DNA of 64,000 nt, from the NCBI RefSeq assembly GCF_002844235.1, contig NZ_PGTS01000009.1:121160-185159 (forward strand), given 5' to 3'. Origin of the DNA: Thalassospira povalilytica (GTDB taxonomy: Bacteria; Pseudomonadota; Alphaproteobacteria; Rhodospirillales; Thalassospiraceae). The position numbers and the translations under genes are program-made. This document shows positions 44,279-51,097 of this stretch, piece by piece. Position 1 is the first letter of the stretch. Every line of letters begins with the position of its first letter. The notes below the pieces were generated by a model. That model was not told the DNA's origin, did not search any database, and saw nothing but the letters and a program-made list of their open reading frames with translations.

Positions 44279-45574
44279 CTAGGCCAGCAGCGCCACAACA
44301 TACCCGGCACCTGCCCCGATCCCGACCAGCGCCCAGACCGGCATGATCCGCCATTGCAAAACAACAAAGGCGATCGCGACACAGCCGATATCAAACATGT
44401 CATGGATTGCACCGGTCCAGATCGGGTCATAAAGAACCGCCGCCAGCAACCCAACCACCGCGGCATTAATGCCCAGCAGCCCGGCCCGCATCGCGCCGAT
44501 ATGTCGTACCCGGTCCCAGAATGGCAACAGCCCGACAACCAGCAACCAGGCCGGCAAAAAGATCGCCACCAGGGTAATCATCGACGTCACCGCACTGATC
44601 ACGATGCCGCCATCCGTGGCCGACCCGTTATGCAAGGCAGCACCAAGATACGCTGCAAAGGTAAAGATCGGCCCGGGAACCGCCTGGGTCGCGCCATAAC
44701 CGGCAAGGAAGGTCTGTGTATCGACCCAGCCCGGATCGACCACCGCATTTTCGAGAAGCGGCAAGACAACATGCCCGCCGCCAAATACCAGCGCCCCGCT
44801 GCGATAAAACCCGTCAATGACTGCAAACAGCCCGCTTTGATCAAAATGGGCAGCCAGTGGCAAAATGACCAAAAGGGCAAAGAAACAACAAAGTGCGGCA
44901 ATCGCCCCTGTGGCCGAACGGGGGGCCATCGGCGCCATCGGATGGTCATCGACCTTGGCGCGCAGCATCACAAAACCGGCCAGCATCCCGCCCAGAATGA
45001 CTGCAAATTGCGCAAGGACCGTGTTGCTTGCGATCATGATGGCGGCGGCAACAATGGCCAGAACCGCACGCGCAATATCGGGACAGAGGCTTCGTGCCAT
45101 GCCAAACAAGGCATGGGCAACCACGCCCACCGCCACCAGCTTGAGACCGCGCAGAACCCCGTCAACCGATGCCAGATCAAACCCGACAAACGCCATGCCA
45201 AGAACCGCCAGCACAATGGCCGACGGCATCGTAAAACCAAGCCAGGCCACAAGGGATCCGCGCACACCGCCAAGCGCCATACCGATCCCCATGCCAACCT
45301 GTGAACTGGCCGGTCCGGGTGCGAACTGACACAGTGCAACCAGATCGGCATAGGCCGCATCACTTAGCCATTTGCGCCGCGCGACGAATTCTTCGCGGAA
45401 ATAACCGATATGGGCGACTGGCCCGCCAAAGCTGGTCAAACCAAGGCGCAGGAAAATCATGAAAATCTGCCACAGCCCCACACCGTTTTCCGGCAGTAAA
45501 GCAGGTGAGACAGATGACACCGGCGCAGGGTCAAAGTCAGGGTCCGAGTCAGGGTTTGTCATGTTGTCAGACAT
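44279..45574 (-). CDS. chrA: chromate transporter, ChrA (CHR) family, long form
   Basis: A 431-residue membrane protein with two homologous halves and about twelve helices. The N-half motif 'FLRLGLTSFGGPVAHIGYFREEFVARRKWLSDAAYADLVALCQFAPGPASSQVGMGIG' and its C-half counterpart 'GALVFGGGHVVLPLLENAVV...FLAGYGATQAVPGPIFTFAAYLGA' define the bidomain CHR family. ChrA exports chromate. The motif set is complete. No chrB regulator lies nearby, so induction by chromate is not indicated by context. The first 20 residues are Asp/Pro-rich. Confidence 0.93.
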   Translation of the reverse strand: MSDNMTNPDSDPDFDPAPVSSVSPALLPENGVGLWQIFMIFLRLGLTSFGGPVAHIGYFREEFVARRKWLSDAAYADLVALCQFAPGPASSQVGMGIGMALGGVRGSLVAWLGFTMPSAIVLAVLGMAFVGFDLASVDGVLRGLKLVAVGVVAHALFGMARSLCPDIARAVLAIVAAAIMIASNTVLAQFAVILGGMLAGFVMLRAKVDDHPMAPMAPRSATGAIAALCCFFALLVILPLAAHFDQSGLFAVIDGFYRSGALVFGGGHVVLPLLENAVVDPGWVDTQTFLAGYGATQAVPGPIFTFAAYLGAALHNGSATDGGIVISAVTSMITLVAIFLPAWLLVVGLLPFWDRVRHIGAMRAGLLGINAAVVGLLAAVLYDPIWTGAIHDMFDIGCVAIAFVVLQWRIMPVWALVGIGAGAGYVVALLA

Positions 45575-45690
45575 TGCGGGTTATTGCCCCATGATCACGT
45601 TCGTCAGGATCTTTTTGCCTGAACTTACGCAACCGGGCTGCACCTGCAAAGTCAAAAGCAGCCCCCTGCCCGTTCGTCATCAAACCATAA

Positions 45691-45730
45691 TAAAACCCCT
45701 GCCACCGGTTTGATGCGGTGACAGGGGCAA
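45691..45730 (-). terminator. rho-independent terminator after amn
   Basis: On the minus strand CCCCTGTCACCG pairs with CGGTGGCAGGGG (one mismatch), followed by TTTTATT. It lies just downstream of the AMP nucleosidase stop. Confidence 0.85.
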
Positions 45731-45760
45731 GATCAAAGCGCCAGACCGGAAATCCGGGTT

Positions 45761-47230
45761 TTAGCGGAATGCCGGTTCGTCGAGCGAACGCAATTTGCGT
45801 GAATGCAGCTGATTGACGTCCTGACGCAGGGTATCAATGGTATCGAGACCAACCTGAAGATGCTGACCGATCCGCTGGCGATAGAAATTGTTAGCCATGC
45901 CCGGCAGTTTCAATTCGCCATGGACCGGTTTGTCGGAAACACACAGAAGCGTGCCATATGGCACACGGAACCGGAAACCGTTGGCAGCAATCGTCGCACT
46001 TTCCATATCCACGGCAATTGCGCGTGACTGGTTCAGACGGCCGAACAGTTCGCTATAACGCAGTTCCCAGTTACGGTTATCCGTGGTTGCCACCGTGCCG
46101 GTTCGCATGCGTGCCTTCATCTCGCGGCCCTTGAGACCGGTGATTTTGGCAACCGAGTCGGCAAGCGCGACCTGCACTTCGGCAATCGGCGGGACCGGAA
46201 TCCACAAGGGCAAATCCGAATCCAGAACATGGTCATCACGCACATAACCATGGGCCAGCACATAGTCACCAAGCAACTGACTGCGCCGCAGCCCCGCACA
46301 GTGACCAAGCATCAACCAGCAATGCGGACGCAACACGGCAATATGATCCGTTGCCGTTTTTGCATTGGACGGCCCGACACCGATATTGACCAGCGTCACA
46401 CCAAGCCCGTCTTCGCGGATCAGATGATAGGACGGCATTTGCGGCAGTTGCTTGACTGCCTCGCCCGATTCCTGCCAGCCCGCCGGGGCGTCTTTGCGCA
46501 CATGGACCTTCGGCCCCGGTTCGACAAAGGCGACATAGGGGCTTTGCGGATCTTCGAGCTGCAATTTGGCGAATTCGATGAATTCATCGACATAGCGCTG
46601 ATAGTTGGTGAACAGCACGAACTTCTGGAAATGTTCCGGTGCAGTCGCCGTATAATGGCGCAAGCGTGCCAGTGAATAATCAACACGTTCCCCGGAAAAC
46701 AGCGACAGCGGTTTGGGGCCGTCACTGTTGCCGTAATGCACGCCATTGGCGATATCATCATCGGTACGGGCCAGATCGGGCATGTCAAAGATCAGTTGCA
46801 TCGACCGGATATCGGTCGGACCGATACTGTCGGTTGCCGATTCGACCAGGAATGGCAGCGGGATCGGGCGATCAGACACACCAACCACAACAGGCACGTC
46901 GTGGTTCTTAAGCAGAAGCTCGATCTGCTCGCGGTAATATTCTTCAAACAGGTCAGGACGGGTCAGCGTCGTGCCGTAAATGCCCGGGTCGCGTGGTGCG
47001 CCGAACGAAAGCGTGCTTTCGACATGCAATTTTTCCGGCGGCACTTCGATGCCAAGATACGGGTAATAGGCGCGTACGGGGGAAGATTGCTGACCTTGAC
47101 CGAAACGGTTAAAGGCCTCCTGGACGGCATTGGCACCGGTCGCATAGATATCCTTGATGCGCGCAAGTGCCTTGTCAGCGTCAGTGAATTCAAACAGATC
47201 GCGTACCGATCCGTGTACTCCAGAAACCAT
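45761..47230 (-). CDS. amn: AMP nucleosidase
   Basis: A 489-residue protein, the normal length for Amn, which splits AMP into adenine and ribose 5-phosphate. The N-terminal domain includes 'YYPYLGIEVPPEKLHVESTLSFGAPRDPGIYGTTLTRPDLFEEYYREQIELLLKNH'. The C-terminal nucleoside-phosphorylase-like domain has 'VTLVNIGVGPSNAKTATDHIAVLRPHCWLMLGHCAGLR' and 'AVDMESATIAANGFRFRVPYGTLLCVSDKP' with the base-binding Met-Glu-Ser. AAAAGGAG lies about 11 bases before the ATG. The gene stands alone with its own terminator. Confidence 0.95.
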   Translation of the reverse strand: MVSGVHGSVRDLFEFTDADKALARIKDIYATGANAVQEAFNRFGQGQQSSPVRAYYPYLGIEVPPEKLHVESTLSFGAPRDPGIYGTTLTRPDLFEEYYREQIELLLKNHDVPVVVGVSDRPIPLPFLVESATDSIGPTDIRSMQLIFDMPDLARTDDDIANGVHYGNSDGPKPLSLFSGERVDYSLARLRHYTATAPEHFQKFVLFTNYQRYVDEFIEFAKLQLEDPQSPYVAFVEPGPKVHVRKDAPAGWQESGEAVKQLPQMPSYHLIREDGLGVTLVNIGVGPSNAKTATDHIAVLRPHCWLMLGHCAGLRRSQLLGDYVLAHGYVRDDHVLDSDLPLWIPVPPIAEVQVALADSVAKITGLKGREMKARMRTGTVATTDNRNWELRYSELFGRLNQSRAIAVDMESATIAANGFRFRVPYGTLLCVSDKPVHGELKLPGMANNFYRQRIGQHLQVGLDTIDTLRQDVNQLHSRKLRSLDEPAFR

Positions 47231-47584
47231 AATGGATGCTCCTTTTTGTTATTGTTGTTTCAGAACCCCTGTCTGATCAAGGTGCGTGAAATCACGCCCG
47301 ATCAATTACAAAGGCCCTTGGAGCGAGAGATTTATCACCGCCCGCCCGCCTTCTGACAACCGAAAACTTTTTCATCCCGTTCTATCCCTGGGTGAATATC
47401 CTGAAATACAGGGAACCGGCTGTGCCGAAACAACCCGCTTTTCCGGCGGTTTCAGATGCTTATGACTTATATGTCGGATTTATTTTCAAGAATTCCAAAT
47501 GACAGTTTTGATGCGCGGCCCATAACAAGGCCGGTCTCAAATAGTCTGCGCACCGGTGACTTTATCGCGGGTGCCGGAATCCGG

Positions 47585-47621
47585 GCAAAAAAAGTGCCGA
47601 AACCGGGGGACGGTTTCGGCA
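47585..47621 (-). terminator. terminator of the sigma / anti-sigma-like operon
   Basis: TGCCGAAACCG and CGGTTTCGGCA form a perfect 11-bp stem with a 5-base loop. On the minus strand it is followed by a run of seven Ts. Confidence 0.88.
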
Positions 47622-47682
47622 ATTTCAGGGAGGTGCCTTAGACGTTGAGGGAAAAGACGGTCAACCCTGATGTGAGTTTTAT

Positions 47683-47697
47683 ATGACCATTGGTCAT
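47683..47697. promoter_or_regulatory. isolated palindrome ATGACCA-T-TGGTCAT
   Basis: A perfect 7+1+7 inverted repeat of the kind bound by TetR-type dimers (TGACCA...TGGTCA). No regulator gene is adjacent, and the site is about 450 bp from amn and between a gene end and its terminator. Confidence 0.35.
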
Positions 47698-47746
47698 TAA
47701 TGTCAATTTTAATCGACGCGTAGCATCCATTCGCCTGACGCATATC

Positions 47747-47989
47747 TCATGCTAATATATCGGCGTCTTCGGCGATCTCTTGCAGGTATTCAAGCCTGTG
47801 CTTCGCGCCCTGATCAAATGCCCACGAGTCACCTAGATGGGTCATTTTCAAGTCACTTACAATTCTGGCGGCACGCGGGTCACTTTGGACCAGGCTTTCG
47901 ATTTCGTGTTTCTCTTCGTCGTCCTGAAGTGTCCCGCGTACATAGCCAAGAATGTGCTCCTTGCCATATATCGCAAGAACCGGGCTCAT
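47747..47989 (-). CDS. very small anti-sigma-like protein
   Basis: An 80-residue soluble protein. The segment 'ILGYVRGTLQDDEEKHEIESLVQSDPRAARIVSDLK' follows the pattern of the N-terminal sigma-binding helices of anti-sigma factors (Y.dGeL..eE...E.hl..DP..a..v..L). The zinc ligands HxxxCxxC and any transmembrane segment are absent. The ATG lies one base after the stop of the ECF sigma gene (TAATATG), so the two are translationally coupled. Role as the regulator of that sigma factor is inferred from this position and the partial pattern. It does not resemble NepR. Confidence 0.65.
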   Translation of the reverse strand: MSPVLAIYGKEHILGYVRGTLQDDEEKHEIESLVQSDPRAARIVSDLKMTHLGDSWAFDQGAKHRLEYLQEIAEDADILA

Positions 47990-47990
47990 A

Positions 47991-48518
47991 TTATGCGGCC
48001 TCTGAGACGTAGCGTGACGCGTGCTCGCGCGCTTCGATTCGACCGACCGACGCACGCAGTTTGCGGCGTGCACGTCCAACACGCGATTTCACGGTACCGA
48101 TTTCAACAGACATCTGATCGGCAGCATCCTGATAGGATACTTCTTCAACAGCGGTCAGCAGGATGGCCTGGCGTTCCTGTTCGGGCAATTCTTCAAGAAC
48201 ACGGTCGGCATCACGCAATTGCAGACGCGCCATCTGGTTGCTGCCATGACCATACACATCACCAAGATCATCCCAGTCGACCTGCGGGCCGCGGGTTTTT
48301 TCACGGCGCTTGCTGGAAATAAAGGTGTTGAACAGGATCCGGTGCAACCAGGCCTTAAGGCTCGTGCCTTCTTCGAACTGGTCCTTCTTGCTGATGGCTT
48401 TCAACAAAGTGTCCTGAACCAGATCCTGCGCAAGATCGGTGCTGCCGGTCAGGCGATATGCATGACGGCGCAGTGCTGGCACATGGTCTTCGATTTCGTT
48501 CATCACTTGAGTAGACAT
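47991..48518 (-). CDS. ECF RNA polymerase sigma factor, EcfG/RpoE-like
   Basis: A 175-residue sigma factor. Region 2 is 'HVPALRRHAYRLTGSTDLAQDLVQDTLLKAI...GTSLKAWLHRILFNTFISSKRR'. Region 4 is 'LEELPEQERQAILLTAVEEVSYQDAADQMSVEIGTVKSRVGRARRKLRA'. The region 2 opening 'PALRRHAYRLTG...AQDLVQDTL' is close to the EcfG group that drives the alphaproteobacterial general stress response, although the usual nepR/phyR neighbours are absent. AAGGAGG lies 5 bases before ATG 48518; the GTG just upstream is too close. A strong AT-rich leader precedes it. Nearby dps and a secreted-protein gene carry promoters of the EcfG consensus. Confidence 0.9.
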   Translation of the reverse strand: MSTQVMNEIEDHVPALRRHAYRLTGSTDLAQDLVQDTLLKAISKKDQFEEGTSLKAWLHRILFNTFISSKRREKTRGPQVDWDDLGDVYGHGSNQMARLQLRDADRVLEELPEQERQAILLTAVEEVSYQDAADQMSVEIGTVKSRVGRARRKLRASVGRIEAREHASRYVSEAA

Positions 48519-48862
48519 CACAACCTCCTTGTTCGGATGAACTTACCGTAACAAAAGAAAATGAAATTTAAAGTAAAATCGTATAGTTAACTTAGGCAAT
48601 ACAATGAACAAACAGCACATACACAACATTATCAAAACACATATCTGACACAATGTAGTTAAGTGCATCACGTTACATTATTTACTGCCTGTAATTACTT
48701 TACATTACTTACATCACTGCTCGAACTTACCGAGAGTCAGCAAGATGGTTGTCTTATGGAGGAAACGGAGGTAACGTAAGTTACTCCAAAATTTTTGAAT
48801 GCCTTGATTTTCAAAGGCTTCAGGGGCTAATTAAAGCTCCTGAAATTGACAGGAAACCCCAC
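48519..48862. other. AT-rich divergent promoter region between sigma factor and RHH genes
   Basis: 344 bp, low in G+C, rich in TTAC/GTAA words (several between 48541 and 48785). No gene is convincing here: the frame upstream of the RHH start has no good initiation site. The region likely contains promoters for both divergent genes. I found no GGAAC-N16-CGTT promoter in it, so the sigma gene does not seem to carry the element found before dps. Confidence 0.5.
48771..48784. promoter_or_regulatory. inverted repeat GTAAC-GTAA-GTTAC upstream of the RHH gene
   Basis: A 5+4+5 inverted repeat 79 bp upstream of the RHH start codon, in a region with many TTAC words. It is a candidate operator for the RHH protein encoded just downstream (autoregulation). 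Confidence 0.35.
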
Positions 48863-49072
48863 GTGCCAACGCCGAAAAGAACAGAAAAGCTCCAGATCAT
48901 GCTGGATGACGAGGAGCTTAAGGTCATTGATGACTGGCGCTTCGATCATCGAATGCCAACGCGTGCCGCCGCAATCCGTGAATTGATCCGCCGCGGTCTT
49001 ATCGCCGAGGACGTCGAAGAACCGGACACAGAAGGCAAAAGCACGACAGATTTTCGTGTTGAGCCGGAATAA
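48863..49072 (+). CDS. small ribbon-helix-helix DNA-binding protein
   Basis: A 69-residue protein with a CopG/Arc-like fold: beta strand 'EKLQIMLD' then two helices 'DEELKVIDDWRFDH' and 'TRAAAIRELIRRGLIAED', with an acidic tail. Start is GTG 48863 with AGGA 8 bases upstream; this gives exactly the size of the family, while longer readings add non-conserved sequence. It is probably a dimeric transcriptional regulator. No toxin partner follows (the next gene is convergent and separated by a terminator), so a toxin-antitoxin role is unlikely. Confidence 0.8.
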   Translation: MPTPKRTEKLQIMLDDEELKVIDDWRFDHRMPTRAAAIRELIRRGLIAEDVEEPDTEGKSTTDFRVEPE

Positions 49073-49086
49073 AACAAATCTTCCAT

Positions 49087-49116
49087 GAAAAAGGCCCGTC
49101 AAAAGCGGGCCTTTTT
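49087..49116. terminator. bidirectional terminator after the RHH gene
   Basis: AAAAAGGCCCG and CGGGCCTTTTT flank a short loop, with A and T runs on both sides, between convergent genes. Confidence 0.88.
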
Positions 49117-49143
49117 CATATCCATTTTTTCCCAATACAGGAC

Positions 49144-49728
49144 TTATTTTCCGGGAACGGAAATGTTTTTGGGTTTCTTTCCTTCGAAAATGCGGGCGAT
49201 TCCCGCGCCGAATCCCAAAACCAGTGCCCACAATCCGTAATATCGCAAGGCCCGCGATATCGTAATGGCAATCAGAAAAAGCCAAACCGGATAGGACGCG
49301 GCCCCGGCTGCCAATGCGGCAATCTGCATGGGAACAGGTGTGACACTGACCAGAAAGACCAGCCAGAACCCGCCATCTTCGAATTTCGCCTGAAGTTCAT
49401 CAAACTGTTGCTGACTGCCCATCATGTCAATCAGGGGCTGGGCCAGATCATCAAATAATGCCCAGGCCAGGAAATAAAGCCCGACCGCGCCGGCCACGCT
49501 GCCAGCCAAGGTCACCGTGGCGACGATAAAGCCGCGTGCACGCGATGCCGCCATCACCGGAGCAATCACGATTTCAATCGGAATCGGGATGATGGTTGTT
49601 TCAAGAAACGACGCCCCGGCAATACCGGCCAGTCCCTTGCGCCCGGCGGCAAGTTTTGCCAGCCGTTCCTGGGCTGCACGGAAAAAATCCCCGAGCCTTC
49701 CGAAAGAACGATTTTGATCGCTTTTCAA
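49144..49728 (-). CDS. YqaA family (SNARE-associated/VTT-like) membrane protein
   Basis: A 194-residue inner-membrane protein with about five hydrophobic segments. The family motif is 'GIAGASFLETTIIPIPIEIVIAPVMAASRARGFIVATVTLAGSVAGAVGLYFLA'. A second half follows with 'WLVFLVSVTPVPMQIAALAAGAASYPVWLFLIAITISRALRYYGL'. YqaA/DedA relatives are linked to lipid scrambling and envelope homeostasis; the specific role is unknown. TTG 49728 is the start because GAAGGA lies 7 bases upstream. A longer reading would begin inside the terminator of the previous gene. Confidence 0.85.
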   Translation of the reverse strand: MKSDQNRSFGRLGDFFRAAQERLAKLAAGRKGLAGIAGASFLETTIIPIPIEIVIAPVMAASRARGFIVATVTLAGSVAGAVGLYFLAWALFDDLAQPLIDMMGSQQQFDELQAKFEDGGFWLVFLVSVTPVPMQIAALAAGAASYPVWLFLIAITISRALRYYGLWALVLGFGAGIARIFEGKKPKNISVPGK

Positions 49729-49751
49729 GATGATGTCCTTCCTGCCGCACA

Positions 49752-49787
49752 AAAAAGAACAGCCCGCCCAAAACGGGCGGGCTGTCA
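49752..49787 (-). terminator. terminator after the secreted acidic protein gene
   Basis: ACAGCCCGCCC and GGGCGGGCTGT form an 11-bp stem with a 4-base loop. On the minus strand it is followed by TTCTTTTTT. Confidence 0.9.
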
Positions 49788-49825
49788 CCCTCGGACGTCA
49801 ATCGCCGAGTTCAGGTTGTGACGTC

Positions 49826-50293
49826 TTATTCGGCGGACTGACTGTCCGAGATGGCTTTCTGCGCATTTTCAAGTGCGTTCAGCGTATCGCGTTTGACGTC
49901 TTCCCACGTATCTGCCGATGCGTACTTGGCCGATGCCATGGCATCGCTCAACTCGTCGGTAGCGCTATCCCAGGCTTCTGCCAGTTCATCAACAGCGTCT
50001 TCGCTGTCATCTTTCACACGGGCAGACACGTCGTCATACTGATCACCAAGCTGGTCGGATTTTTCATCGACCCACGCCAGGAAATCTTCTTTCTGTTCAA
50101 AGGTGAAGTCTTTGGCTTCTTCATACTGGGCCGCAATCTTGTCGCCCAGCTTGTTGGCGTCCGACTTCATTGCATCATCGGTCTTGATCGTGCCCGATGC
50201 GTCGGTGGCATTCGCCGAACCGGCATAGGCCGGAACCGCAACACCCATCGACATAAGTACAGTACCAATCATCAGCGTTTTCTTGCTCAACAT
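49826..50293 (-). CDS. secreted acidic, helical stress-associated protein (apolipoprotein-like pattern)
   Basis: A 155-residue protein. A signal peptide ('MLSKKTLMIGTVLMSMGVAVPAYAG') leads to a hydrophilic, strongly acidic mature part. That part is built of repeated amphipathic helices rich in Ala, Asp, Glu, Lys and Trp ('EEAKDFTFEQKEDFLAWVDEKSDQLGDQYDDVSARVKDDSEDAVDELAEAWDSATDELSDAM'). This resembles LEA/apolipoprotein-like periplasmic stress proteins; no precise family is assigned. AAGGAGG lies 5 bases before the ATG, and the 16 bases AAGGAGGTTGTGATGT are the same as at the ECF sigma start. It is transcribed divergently from dps from a GGAAC-N16-CGTT promoter. Confidence 0.82.
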   Translation of the reverse strand: MLSKKTLMIGTVLMSMGVAVPAYAGSANATDASGTIKTDDAMKSDANKLGDKIAAQYEEAKDFTFEQKEDFLAWVDEKSDQLGDQYDDVSARVKDDSEDAVDELAEAWDSATDELSDAMASAKYASADTWEDVKRDTLNALENAQKAISDSQSAE

Positions 50294-50351
50294 CACAACC
50301 TCCTTATTCATAATAGGCAGCACAATTACTTGCGCGCTGCTTACACTGACA

Positions 50352-50376
50352 AACGGATGGTGCAAAAGAATGTTCC
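50352..50376 (-). promoter_or_regulatory. EcfG-type promoter of the secreted acidic protein gene
   Basis: On the minus strand GGAAC (50376-50372), exactly 16 bp, CGTT (50355-50352). This is the consensus for alphaproteobacterial general-stress sigma factors (EcfG/RpoE2). The predicted leader is about 50 nt. Confidence 0.75.
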
Positions 50377-50398
50377 AATTATGGTGATTTTATTTCAT

Positions 50399-50423
50399 GG
50401 AACTTTTGAAAAAGGCCAACGTT
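50399..50423 (+). promoter_or_regulatory. EcfG-type promoter of dps
   Basis: GGAAC (50399-50403), exactly 16 bp, CGTT (50420-50423), the same element as the divergent one 22 bp away. The transcript would start near 50430, leaving a leader of about 90 nt before dps. Confidence 0.75.
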
Positions 50424-50519
50424 TATATGGTCAAAGCGGCCCCGCCAAATCGCAATAAGGCACATGACATATATATATCGTGCCGTGCGGGGGCGCCTCA
50501 AAACCAAAGGAGTTTTAAA

Positions 50520-51023
50520 ATGGCACATAGCAGTATGCAGACCGTTGCAAAGGAATTTCCCGTCGAAACCGGCGTGAACCGCAAGGATCGCCGCGAACTG
50601 GCCACGATGCTGACCCAGATCATTGGCTCGTCGCACGTACTCTATGCCAAAATGCGCGGTGTTCACTGGAACGTGGTCGGCCCGGCCTTCTATTCGCTGC
50701 ATAAAATGACCGAAGAGCAGTATGAAGACCTGCATGCCGCCATTGACGATATGGCCGAACGTATTCGCGCCATCGGCTTTGCGGCACCGACCGGTCTTAA
50801 GGAAATGATGGAAAATTCTGTCATTTCTGATCAGGATAAGCTGCTTGAAACCAATGACATGGTTGCCGAGCTTGTTGATGACCACGAAAAAATGGCCCGC
50901 CTGATCCGTGACGGCGTTGCCGCAGCCGAGGAAGTCGATGACGTAAAAACCGCCGATCTTCTGACCGAACGCATCGGCGTGCATGAAGAAGCAGCCTGGA
51001 TGCTGCGCGCAACGATTTCCTGA
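50520..51023 (+). CDS. dps: Dps family DNA-protection / ferritin-like protein
   Basis: A 167-residue protein with the Dps ferroxidase signature 'HVLYAKMRGVHWNVVGPAFYSLHKMTEEQYEDLHAAIDDMAERIRAIGF' (His, Asp and Glu ligands at subunit interfaces). Dps dodecamers store iron, consume hydrogen peroxide and can coat DNA in stress. The N terminus is short, without a lysine-rich DNA-binding tail. The start is the ATG after AAAGGAG; frames extending upstream cross its promoter. Control by a general-stress sigma factor fits the promoter seen. Confidence 0.93.
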   Translation: MAHSSMQTVAKEFPVETGVNRKDRRELATMLTQIIGSSHVLYAKMRGVHWNVVGPAFYSLHKMTEEQYEDLHAAIDDMAERIRAIGFAAPTGLKEMMENSVISDQDKLLETNDMVAELVDDHEKMARLIRDGVAAAEEVDDVKTADLLTERIGVHEEAAWMLRATIS

Positions 51024-51034
51024 TACATATATTA

Positions 51035-51062
51035 TGAACCGGCGCCATCAGGCGCCGGTTCA
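51035..51062 (+). terminator. strong hairpin after dps
   Basis: TGAACCGGCGCC and GGCGCCGGTTCA form a perfect 12-bp stem with a 4-base loop. There is no T run after it, so it may act as a terminator or mRNA-stabilising hairpin. Confidence 0.7.
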
Positions 51063-51097
51063 CCCCCGCCCCTCTCATCTTGTGAAAGTCCATTGCC

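Larger units (their letters stand above)
47231..47746. other. 516-bp intergenic region between amn and the anti-sigma-like gene
   Basis: No convincing gene is present. It holds the amn promoter side, a terminator for the minus-strand sigma-factor unit (47585-47621) and an isolated 15-bp palindrome (47683-47697). Short frames on both strands run through the terminator and look non-coding. Confidence 0.6.

Noticed and set aside
47591..47621. Hairpin considered as a terminator for a plus-strand gene
   Set aside because: The T run lies only on the minus-strand side, so it belongs to the sigma/anti-sigma-like unit.
47991..48760. Search for a GGAAC-N16-CGTT promoter before the ECF sigma gene (autoregulation)
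   Set aside because: No match was found within about 240 bp upstream; GGAAAC near 48761 is on the wrong strand and has the wrong spacing.
48749..48862. Upstream extension of the RHH protein from a TTG at 48749
   Set aside because: The added 38 residues are not RHH-like, and a GTG at 48863 has a properly spaced AGGA.
48863..49728. RHH gene and following gene as a toxin-antitoxin pair
   Set aside because: The next gene is convergent, separated by a terminator, and encodes a YqaA membrane protein rather than a toxin.
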